Below, one piece after another: positions 1 to 5,265 of a stretch of DNA of 5,265 nt. Positions within the stretch are counted from its first letter, which is position 1. The number at the start of each line of letters is the position of its first letter. The notes beneath the pieces are model-generated. The model was given only the letters and a program-made list of their open reading frames with translations, made no database searches and had not been told where the DNA came from. The DNA is from Burkholderiales bacterium (lineage in GTDB: Bacteria > Pseudomonadota > Gammaproteobacteria > Burkholderiales > Burkholderiaceae_A), in NCBI GenBank assembly GCA_030834045.1, contig JAURFZ010000104.1:1-5265 (forward strand), written 5' to 3'. Both the position numbers and the translations under genes were made by a program.

Positions 1-2
1 AA

Positions 3-386
3 AACATCGGTTCAGTGGTGGTGCTATCAAAGGGTCAGCTTGCTGGCATGTTGACCTTTCGTGAGATTCTTGTTGTGCTTGCCAAGCGCCAGCGAGAGCA
101 GAGAACGGGTCCAACACCAACCATGTCCGAAATTACAGTTGCAGAGGTGATGAACCCGAAGCCCACATGTTCCCATCCCGACATGACCGTGGATGAACTG
201 CGCACGGTTATGAATGACTGCGGCGAGCGCTACCTGCCCGTGGTCGATGCCGACCAATCGGTGCTTGGCGTTGTCTCGTTTCACGACGTTGCGCGTGCCG
301 TGCTGGAGGCCCAGAAATTTGAGAATCAAATGCTTAAAGCCTATATTCGCGACTGGCCTGACGACGGCTCGGGTCAGGGCCAGTAA
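3..386 (+). CDS. CBS-domain protein, 5'-truncated by the window edge
   Basis: This is the C-terminal part of a small tandem CBS-domain protein. CBS pairs usually bind adenine nucleotides such as AMP, ATP or SAM and act as sensors; the ligand here is unknown. The frame is open to the left edge. The residues before the first possible GTG (position 15) read NIGS and continue into VVVLSKGQLAGMLTFREI, which is the middle of a CBS repeat, so the GTG at 15 is internal and the real start lies outside the window. A second, complete CBS repeat follows, from about VAEVMNPKPTCSHPDMTVDE to LGVVSFHDVARAVLE, and includes the typical YLPVVDADQ strand. A short charged, glycine-rich tail ends the protein. No other domain is visible. 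Its stop overlaps the surE start by one base (TAATG), so the two are probably cotranscribed and translationally coupled. The family call is firm; the cellular role cannot be given. Confidence 0.9.
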   Translation, partial: NIGSVVVLSKGQLAGMLTFREILVVLAKRQREQRTGPTPTMSEITVAEVMNPKPTCSHPDMTVDELRTVMNDCGERYLPVVDADQSVLGVVSFHDVARAVLEAQKFENQMLKAYIRDWPDDGSGQGQ

Positions 387-1135
387 TGCGAATACTGGTC
401 TCCAATGACGATGGCTATTTCTCCCCCGGAATTGCAGCGCTCGCCGAGGCTATGCGCGGTTTTGGGGAGGTTACGGTGGTGGCTCCAGAGGCCGACCGCA
501 GTGGCGCCAGCAATTCACTTACCCTCGATCGCCCGCTCTATGTTCGCAAGGCCTCTTCAGGGTTTTTCTATGTCAATGGAACCCCAACCGATTGCGTGCA
601 TGTTGCGGTCACGGGCTTTCTGGGGTTTCGTCCCGACCTGGTTGTTTCAGGCATAAACAATGGCCAGAACGTGGCCGAGGACACCCTTTACTCGGGAACC
701 GTGGCAGCTGCCATGGAGGGCTTTCTGCTTGGTATTCCGTCCATTGCCTTCTCATTGGCTGACCGGGGATTCGACCATTTAGATACCGCCGTTCACGTGG
801 TGCAGCGTCTGGTCACTGGGTTTCTTCAAAAGCCCTTCAATGAGCCCAAGCTCCTAAATGTCAACATTCCAAGTGTGAGCCTTGGCTCAATGCAGGGCTA
901 CGAGATCTGCCGGCTCGGCCGACGCCATGTGGCTCAGCCCGTTATTGAAGTGGCCTCGCCTCGGGGAGAGCCCATGTACTGGGTGGGTGCGCCGGGTGGT
1001 ATTCGCGATGCTGGGCCCGGCACTGACTTTCATGCCTTGGCCCATGCCAAGGTGGCCATTACGCCTCTACGGGTTGATCTTGGTGATGCGGCCGCCCATG
1101 TCGCTCTTGATGACTGGCTTCAATCTTTGCCGTGA
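386..1135 (+). CDS. surE: 5'/3'-nucleotidase SurE
   Basis: SurE is a cytoplasmic metal-dependent phosphatase that removes phosphate from nucleoside 5'- and 3'-monophosphates; the E. coli enzyme also acts on short polyphosphate. The 249-residue product matches the family length (E. coli about 253). The N-terminus MRILVSNDDG carries the metal-binding pair D8-D9. Further family signatures are PEADRSGASNSLTL (S39 is the expected metal ligand), GTPTDCV at 65-71, SGINNGQN at 88-95 (N91 is the probable ligand) and YSGTVAAAMEG after it. A conserved LNVNIP strand and an ITPLRVD C-terminal strand are also present. The start is fixed by the conserved N-terminus and by the one-base overlap with the CBS gene; a modest purine stretch (CAGGG, 375-379) precedes it. 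The stop overlaps the pcm start (GTGA). All expected active-site residues appear intact. Confidence 0.97.
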   Translation: MRILVSNDDGYFSPGIAALAEAMRGFGEVTVVAPEADRSGASNSLTLDRPLYVRKASSGFFYVNGTPTDCVHVAVTGFLGFRPDLVVSGINNGQNVAEDTLYSGTVAAAMEGFLLGIPSIAFSLADRGFDHLDTAVHVVQRLVTGFLQKPFNEPKLLNVNIPSVSLGSMQGYEICRLGRRHVAQPVIEVASPRGEPMYWVGAPGGIRDAGPGTDFHALAHAKVAITPLRVDLGDAAAHVALDDWLQSLP

Positions 1136-1917
1136 AGTCGAACCGCAGCGCCGCCTTCCCCCAGCCAACTCAATTTAAGCCTCGATGGGGTTCATCGAAA
1201 GCAGAGGCTGCCGCGCCCGTTACCTCAAGCGTGAGCGACCCTACAACAGGGCTTGCCAGCGACCGACTGCGTGAGCGCATGATTCAACGTCTCAGAGACC
1301 AGGGCATTCAGAATCCCAAGGTTCTTAAGGCGATGGCTGCCGTGCCACGCCATCAGTTTGTCGACGCAGCGCTAGCCAGTCGCGCCTACGAGGATTCCGC
1401 CCTGCCCATTGGCCATTCCCAGACCATCTCTCAGCCCTATGTTGTTGCGCGCGCCATCGAGCTTGCCCTCACCCACCTTCCCTTCGACCAGGCTCCTGGG
1501 CGGGTGCTGGAGGTGGGAGGTGGTTGCGGCTATCAGGCAGCCGTTCTTGCCAAGGTCTTTGCCGAGGTGTACTCGGTGGAGCGCATCCTTGGGCTGCACC
1601 AGCAGGCTCGACGTAACCTTTTTCAACTCGCGCTGCCCAACCTGCATCTCTTGCATGGTGATGGTCTAAGTCCCGCAGGCCGGTCGGGTTTATTTCAAAC
1701 TATTTTCTTAGCAGCGGGTATGTCCGACATTCCTCTCGATTTATTGAGAGAATTACACCCCGGGGGTGTACTTGTTGCCCCAATCGGCTCGCCGCGGCAG
1801 AAACTGGTCGTGATTCGAGTGACTTCAGGGGAAACCCAGCCCGATCGACCGACCTACGAGCGTCGCGAGTTCGACGAAGTCTCTTATGTGCCTATTCTGA
1901 GAGGATTACAGAAATGA
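1132..1917 (+). CDS. pcm: Protein-L-isoaspartate O-methyltransferase
   Basis: Pcm methylates L-isoaspartyl residues in aged proteins, using S-adenosylmethionine, so that they can revert to aspartate. The product has 261 residues, against about 208 in E. coli. The extra length is an N-terminal extension of some 45 residues rich in Ala, Pro and Ser, typical of Burkholderiales Pcm. The conserved part begins at GLASDRLRERM. Visible motifs are VPRHQFVD, LPIGHSQTISQPY (91-103, the substrate region), the SAM glycine loop VLEVGGGCGYQ (125-135), the acidic SVER strand (148-151, E150) and HGDG (175-178). The glycine loop usually reads GTG-x-GYQ; here the Thr is Gly. The later motif, usually FD-x-I-I, reads FQTIFLAAG (188-196). 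The GTG start is chosen because it gives the four-base GTGA overlap with surE. It has no clear Shine-Dalgarno, so translation probably depends on coupling. GTG 1231 and ATG 1279 are alternative starts, the latter close to the E. coli N-terminus. Confidence 0.95.
   Translation: MKSNRSAAFPQPTQFKPRWGSSKAEAAAPVTSSVSDPTTGLASDRLRERMIQRLRDQGIQNPKVLKAMAAVPRHQFVDAALASRAYEDSALPIGHSQTISQPYVVARAIELALTHLPFDQAPGRVLEVGGGCGYQAAVLAKVFAEVYSVERILGLHQQARRNLFQLALPNLHLLHGDGLSPAGRSGLFQTIFLAAGMSDIPLDLLRELHPGGVLVAPIGSPRQKLVVIRVTSGETQPDRPTYERREFDEVSYVPILRGLQK
1899..1905 (+). promoter_or_regulatory. Ribosome binding site of the nlpD-type gene
   Basis: GAGAGGA lies inside the end of pcm, 8 bases before the ATG at 1914. 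It is the clearest Shine-Dalgarno in the window and supports that start, which also overlaps the pcm stop in an ATGA arrangement. This gene can therefore be initiated independently, whereas pcm and the exonuclease gene show no good site. Confidence 0.65.
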
Positions 1918-2864
1918 CCCCATTTGACCGAGCTTGCCGTATCTGCCTTTCGTTGGCCTGCATTGGCCTGCTAGCCAGTTGTGCCTCGCCGGGGCCAGCG
2001 CCGGTGGAGTCCCGCGCTGTGCCGGGTAGCCTTCCTGCCGAGCAGCGCAGCGCCACGGGTAAGTCGTTGGGCGCCCTTGAGCCGATTGGTAAGGGCCAGT
2101 ATCGCGTGCGTCGAGGCGACACCCTCTACAGCATTGCCGTTGATCACAACGCCGACTGGAAGGATCTTGCCCGTTGGAACAAGCTCAGCAATCCGAATGT
2201 GATTGAGCCAGGCCGCGTGCTGTGGGTTGTTAACCCCTCACCCCGGTCGGGGCCAGCGCTTGCCCAGTCCTCACCACCTGCTACGGGCGGCGCGCAGGCG
2301 CAGCCCATTGCGCCAAGCTCGGGCGTGGGCGTTCGCCCACTTCAGTCCCAACCTTCTAGCGAACCGCTGCCTGCAGCAGCCACAGGTGGACCCCCCTCCC
2401 CCATGGCCAGCCCTGGCTCGGCAACCTCTACGCCTGCCGATCCTGCTGCCCCTGCAACCGCAGCCCCGCCCACCGAACTCGCCTCGATTGCGCCAGCCGC
2501 AACAGGCTGGGTCTGGCCGGCCAATGGGCAGGTTATTTCAGGCTTCTCCGAGGGAGGGAACAAGGGGCTATCGATTGCCGGAGCCCCTGGTGAGGCGGTG
2601 TTTGCGGCCGAGACGGGCAAGGTGGTCTACAGCGGCAGTGGGCTTCGTGGCTATGGCAATTTAGTCATCGTTAAGCATGAGCAAGACGTCATTACTGCTT
2701 ATGCCCACAACCGAGCTATTTTGGTGAAAGAAGGTCAGACCGTTCGTCGTGGGCAGAAAATTGCAGAGCTCGGCATGTCGGATGCCGAGCGACCCATGCT
2801 TTTGTTCGAAGTACGAAAGGGCGGCAAGCCCGTCGACCCCATGACCTTCCTGCCCACTCGATAG
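1914..2864 (+). CDS. nlpD: NlpD-type lipoprotein (LysM plus degenerate M23/LytM domain)
   Basis: This is a predicted outer-membrane lipoprotein that binds septal peptidoglycan and, as in E. coli NlpD, should activate an N-acetylmuramoyl-L-alanine amidase (AmiC) during cell separation. The 316-residue product has a signal peptide with lipobox LASC (20-23), C23 being the lipidated cysteine. A LysM domain spans about 62-105 (GQYRVRRGDTLYSIA to PGRVLWV). A Pro/Ala/Ser-rich linker of about 90 residues (107-196) follows, then an M23 peptidase-like domain from TGWVWPANG (197) to the end (FLPTR). Residues GLRGYGNLVIVKH and AYAHN match E. coli NlpD closely. The zinc-site positions are lost: the HxxxD position reads NKGLS (N216, S220), and the final HxH histidine position is L297 in LLFEVR, with only H265 left. 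It should not cleave peptidoglycan, as expected for this activator class. E. coli NlpD is longer (about 379), mostly in the linker. In many relatives rpoS follows; here it does not. Confidence 0.93.
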   Translation: MTPFDRACRICLSLACIGLLASCASPGPAPVESRAVPGSLPAEQRSATGKSLGALEPIGKGQYRVRRGDTLYSIAVDHNADWKDLARWNKLSNPNVIEPGRVLWVVNPSPRSGPALAQSSPPATGGAQAQPIAPSSGVGVRPLQSQPSSEPLPAAATGGPPSPMASPGSATSTPADPAAPATAAPPTELASIAPAATGWVWPANGQVISGFSEGGNKGLSIAGAPGEAVFAAETGKVVYSGSGLRGYGNLVIVKHEQDVITAYAHNRAILVKEGQTVRRGQKIAELGMSDAERPMLLFEVRKGGKPVDPMTFLPTR

Positions 2865-2874
2865 CGCCACTTTT

Positions 2875-3690
2875 GTGACCCCTGTTCTTGCCTTTGACCT
2901 TGAAACGGTTCCGGACGTCGCAGGCCTTCGCCGTCTTGGCCAAATAAGCGACGACCTCTCCGATGCCCAAGGCGTGGAGGCGTTTCAGGCCGAGCGGCTT
3001 GAAAAGGGGCAGTCTGATTTCCTGCCGCATTACCTCCAGCGAATCTGGGTTATTGGCTGTGCCTTTCGTGACGCCTCGGGCTTTCAGGTGCGTTGCCTGG
3101 GCGATGGCACCGGAACCACCGATGAAGAGGAGTCGCACAGGCTAAGGCAGTTTTTTGGCATTGTTGATAAACACAGCCCTCAGCTCGTAAGCTGGAATGG
3201 CAGCGGGTTCGATGCGCCTGTTCTCCATCACCGTGCCTTGTTTCGTGGCGGTGTCGGACATCGTTACTTCGATACTGGCGATGACGATCGCGACTTTAAA
3301 TACAACAATTATTTAAGCCGCTACCACACCCGTCATCTTGATCTTATGGACGTTCTTTCAAACTTCACAGGCCGGGCCAACGCCCCGCTTGATAGGGTCA
3401 GTCAGCTCTGCGGGCTGCCGGGTAAGCTTGGGGAAGATGGCGCAAAGGTCTGGCAGGCCTGCCTTGAAGGCCGGTATGAGCAGGTTGCGGCCTATTGTGA
3501 AACCGATGTTGTGAACACCTACCTTCTATATCAACGGTTTCGAGTCATGCGTGGGGAAATCACCGAGGGCGAGCGGCGCAGCGAAGACGCGGTGGTTCGT
3601 GACGCCCTTACAGAACTTATTGGAGATCCATCTCGCCCGCTTCAGGGCGCGCACTGGACGCGTTTTCTTGAGGCCTGGTCCGTTTACTAG
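2875..3690 (+). CDS. PolB-like DEDDy 3'-5' exonuclease, stand-alone
   Basis: This is a predicted 3'-5' exonuclease of the family related to the proofreading domain of DNA polymerase B (COG3298 / DNA_pol_B_exo2 type). It has an RNase H-like fold with two-metal catalysis and no polymerase domain. All three exonuclease motifs are intact. Exo I is FDLETVPD (D8, E10). Exo II is SWNGSGFDAPVL (106-117, D113). Exo III is YCETDVVNTYLLY (Y207, D211), giving the DEDDy type. The family stretch HLDLMDVLSNF (154-164) lies between Exo II and III. Length is 271 residues. The GTG start is 10 bases after the nlpD stop. It lacks a Shine-Dalgarno, but Exo I at residue 8 leaves little room for a later start, and no nearby upstream start is in frame. 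The natural substrate (DNA or RNA) of this family is not firmly known to me. The gene sits in the slot where many relatives carry rpoS; its placement before rlmD hints at, but does not prove, nucleic-acid maintenance or RNA processing. Confidence 0.9.
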   Translation: MTPVLAFDLETVPDVAGLRRLGQISDDLSDAQGVEAFQAERLEKGQSDFLPHYLQRIWVIGCAFRDASGFQVRCLGDGTGTTDEEESHRLRQFFGIVDKHSPQLVSWNGSGFDAPVLHHRALFRGGVGHRYFDTGDDDRDFKYNNYLSRYHTRHLDLMDVLSNFTGRANAPLDRVSQLCGLPGKLGEDGAKVWQACLEGRYEQVAAYCETDVVNTYLLYQRFRVMRGEITEGERRSEDAVVRDALTELIGDPSRPLQGAHWTRFLEAWSVY

Positions 3691-3696
3691 TCAGGT

Positions 3697-5100
3697 ATGA
3701 GCCGACGCACCCTTGGCCCGCCCAAGCCTGGCCGCCTGATTGAAGACCTTCACATTGAGTCAGTGGACCTGGAAGGTCAGGGCGTGGCTCACTTTCAGGG
3801 GAAGGTTGTTTTTGTTGCTGGTGCCCTAACAGGTGAGCGGCTTAGTGCGCATGTCTTGCGTGAGCGCCCAAGTTACATAAAAGCCCAAATCGCCCGCATT
3901 CATCGTGAATCGGCCGATCGAAGGCAGGCCCCATGCCAGCACTATGGGGTCTGCGGAGGCTGCTCCATGCAGCATGCCACCGACACCGCGCAGATTGCCT
4001 ACAAACAACGGGTGCTTGAGGACAACCTCTGGCACCTTGGGCGCATAAAGGGTTACGAGCATCTTGCGCCGCTTCGTGGCCCTTCCTTGGGCTACCGTTC
4101 CCGGGCGCGTCTTTCGGCGCGATGGGTTGATAAGAGGGGCGGACTCTTGCTTGGTTTTCGGGAGCGGGCTGGCCGATTCATTACGGCCATGGAGCACTGC
4201 CCTGTTCTACGCCCCGAGGCAAGCCGTGTCCTGCCCGCGCTAAAAGACTGTCTGCAAGGCCTGTCGATCGCTCGCCAGATTCCTCAGCTTGAGCTTGCTG
4301 TCTCTGATGATGGGTTCATGGTCTGGGTGGTTCGTGTCATGCAGCCCCCGTCGGCCCACGACCTACAAAGGCTTGCTGAATTCGAGCAGGCCCAGGCGGC
4401 AAGTCTAAGCCTTTGGCTTCAGCCTAAGGGCCCCGAGACGGCAGCGCCATTGGCTGAGTTTCTACCCAAAGGAAGTCATGACAACCCGAGGGCCTTTGCA
4501 GACGGCCCTGGCCTTTGGTTTAGCCTTCCAGAATTCAGCCTGCGCATGCCTTTTTCGCCCGTCGATTTCACCCAAGTGAACTTCGCGGTGAATCGTAGGC
4601 TTGTTTACAAGGCGACTCAGCTTCTTGAGGTCCAGCCCCGCGATCGAGTGGTGGATTTTTTTTGTGGGCTTGGTAACTTTAGTTTTGCTTTGGCCCGTCA
4701 TGCAGCCCATGTTCTAGGCTATGAGGGCAGTCAGCCCTTGGTGGCAAAGGCAAAGGCCAATGCCGAGATGTTAAAGCTTGCCCAGAAGACCTCATTTGAG
4801 GTGAGTAATCTTTTTGAGCTGGACCGGGGCTGGCTTGATGGTCTGGGGCGGGTCGACAGGGCGCTTATTGACCCCCCGCGCGAGGGCGCCCAGGCCTTGG
4901 CTCAGGCCCTTGCCGAACAGTCGCTTGAAGACCGTGGGCCGCAACGCCTTGTGATGGTCTCGTGCAACCCATCAACGCTGGCCCGCGATGCCGCCATTCT
5001 GGTGCACAAGGGGCGCTGGCAGCTAAGTAAGGCCGGTGTTGCCAATATGTTTCCGCAGACGGCTCATGTGGAATCGATTGCGGTGTTCGATCGGCTTTAG
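3697..5100 (+). CDS. rlmD: 23S rRNA (uracil-1939-C5)-methyltransferase RlmD
   Basis: RlmD (formerly RumA) uses S-adenosylmethionine to make 5-methyluridine at U1939 of 23S rRNA. The 467-residue product is slightly longer than the E. coli enzyme (433). Domains in order: an N-terminal TRAM RNA-binding domain at about 12-70; the iron-sulfur cysteines C80, C86, C89 (PCQHYGVCGGCSMQH) and C168 (MEHCPV); a central domain; then the methyltransferase domain. In the latter, QVN (293-295) and the SAM loop DFFCGLGNFSF (320-330) are clear, as are DPPREGA (392-398), the nucleophile C423 in SCNPSTLARD, and E459 in HVES as the expected general base. All catalytic and cluster residues are intact. RlmC and TrmA are the alternatives. 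The TRAM domain plus full four-cysteine set argues against TrmA, and the position downstream of the surE-pcm-nlpD block fits RlmD. The ATG lies 6 bases after the exonuclease stop with only a weak AGG-type ribosome site, so translation is probably coupled. Confidence 0.95.
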   Translation: MSRRTLGPPKPGRLIEDLHIESVDLEGQGVAHFQGKVVFVAGALTGERLSAHVLRERPSYIKAQIARIHRESADRRQAPCQHYGVCGGCSMQHATDTAQIAYKQRVLEDNLWHLGRIKGYEHLAPLRGPSLGYRSRARLSARWVDKRGGLLLGFRERAGRFITAMEHCPVLRPEASRVLPALKDCLQGLSIARQIPQLELAVSDDGFMVWVVRVMQPPSAHDLQRLAEFEQAQAASLSLWLQPKGPETAAPLAEFLPKGSHDNPRAFADGPGLWFSLPEFSLRMPFSPVDFTQVNFAVNRRLVYKATQLLEVQPRDRVVDFFCGLGNFSFALARHAAHVLGYEGSQPLVAKAKANAEMLKLAQKTSFEVSNLFELDRGWLDGLGRVDRALIDPPREGAQALAQALAEQSLEDRGPQRLVMVSCNPSTLARDAAILVHKGRWQLSKAGVANMFPQTAHVESIAVFDRL

Positions 5101-5121
5101 CCGCCGGCGGGGCTCAGGCTG

Positions 5122-5157
5122 AAATAAAAAAGGCCGCCCTGATTAAAGAAGCGGCCT
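5122..5157 (-). terminator. Intrinsic terminator of the convergent minus-strand gene
   Basis: On the minus strand the 7-bp GC-rich stem AGGCCGC/GCGGCCT (5151-5157 with 5131-5137) closes a 13-base loop. It is followed at once by a T-rich run, complementary to AAATAAAAAA at 5122-5131. It lies about 30 bases after the stop at 5189-5191, as expected for the membrane-protein gene. On the plus strand the same hairpin is followed by CTGGC rather than a T run, so it is unlikely to stop transcription of rlmD efficiently. Confidence 0.85.
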
Positions 5158-5188
5158 CTGGCAAGACTATGCCTAAACGGACTTACAA

Positions 5189-5265
5189 CTACTCGCGGCT
5201 ACCACCACCAAACAAGGCCATAAGCAGAACGAGCAGATTGCTAAAGATGTTGTAGACATTCAGGT
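5189..5265 (-). CDS. Bax inhibitor-1/YccA-like membrane protein, C-terminal end only
   Basis: Only the last 24 codons and a TAG stop lie in the window; the rest is beyond the right edge. The minus-strand reading is LNVYNIFSNLLVLLMALFGG followed by GSRE. It is a hydrophobic final segment with a short glycine-rich, charged tail, and it resembles the ends of bacterial Bax inhibitor-1 family proteins (YbhL/YccA type), which finish in an LYLNIFNLF-like helix and a GGGR-type tail. These are multi-pass inner-membrane proteins; YccA in E. coli interacts with the FtsH protease. The gene converges on rlmD and has its own terminator 3' of it. The call rests on a short tail, so the family is likely but not certain, and the subgroup is not resolved. 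Confidence 0.72.
   Translation of the reverse strand, partial: LNVYNIFSNLLVLLMALFGGGSRE

Noticed and set aside
15..386. The GTG at 15 as the true start of the CBS-domain gene
   Set aside because: The frame is open upstream to the window edge, and the residues before it (NIGS) continue the CBS repeat, so the first repeat would be cut in half.
1035..1052. Inverted repeat CCTTGG/CCAAGG inside surE
   Set aside because: It is a 6-bp stem within a conserved coding region, with no T run or regulatory context, and is readily explained by chance.
2225..2505. Possible repeat array in the Pro/Ala/Ser-rich linker of NlpD
   Set aside because: The stretch is low in complexity, but no exact repeating unit is visible; it is an ordinary periplasmic linker.
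2203..2664. Alternative plus-strand frame of 153 codons inside the NlpD linker
   Set aside because: Its Pro/Arg/Leu-rich translation is what a shifted frame of a GC-rich Pro/Ala linker gives. The real frame carries lipobox, LysM and M23 domains.
2716..3138. Open minus-strand reading frame of 140 codons across the nlpD-exonuclease junction
   Set aside because: It lies opposite two well-supported genes with intact motifs, shows no recognisable domain and has the look of a codon-bias shadow.
5101..5110. Palindrome CCGCCGGCGG just after the rlmD stop as a protein binding site
   Set aside because: It is a single short GC-rich palindrome with no second copy and no promoter nearby, so no specific function can be supported.
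1..5265. Mobile element, CRISPR, toxin-antitoxin, phage-defence or RNA gene
   Set aside because: No direct or terminal inverted repeats, spacer arrays, transposase motifs, tRNA-like or rRNA-like sequence were seen; nearly all of the window is explained by core genes.

Overview
The window looks like core chromosome of a betaproteobacterium, most likely in Burkholderiales. Three things point there: the gene order surE-pcm-nlpD leading to rlmD, the Burkholderiales-style N-terminal extension and sequence of Pcm, and a moderately GC-rich coding style (roughly 55-60% by eye, not computed). Leucine CTT codons are noticeably common. No species can be assigned from the sequence alone.

Layout. Six plus-strand genes are packed head to tail from the left edge to 5100: a 5'-truncated CBS-domain protein, surE, pcm, an NlpD-type lipoprotein, a PolB-like 3'-5' exonuclease and rlmD. 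The first four are joined by stop/start overlaps (TAATG, GTGA, ATGA). The next two gaps are only 10 and 6 bases. No terminator is visible between these genes, so one polycistronic unit is the simplest reading, with its promoter outside the window. At the right edge a convergent minus-strand gene ends (the last 24 codons of a Bax inhibitor-1/YccA-like membrane protein), with its own intrinsic terminator between the two converging genes.

How the genes fit together. SurE (nucleoside monophosphate phosphatase) and Pcm (isoaspartyl protein repair) are a classic survival and repair pair. NlpD is an outer-membrane amidase activator for cell separation. RlmD makes m5U in 23S rRNA. In E. coli and many betaproteobacteria rpoS, the stationary-phase sigma factor, directly follows nlpD. 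Here rpoS is absent from that slot and a DEDDy-type exonuclease occupies it. This is the most informative feature of the window.

There are no mobile elements, CRISPR arrays, RNA genes or large repeats, and no sign of an undescribed system. The findings concern a changed gene order, degenerate catalytic motifs, and tight coupling between genes.
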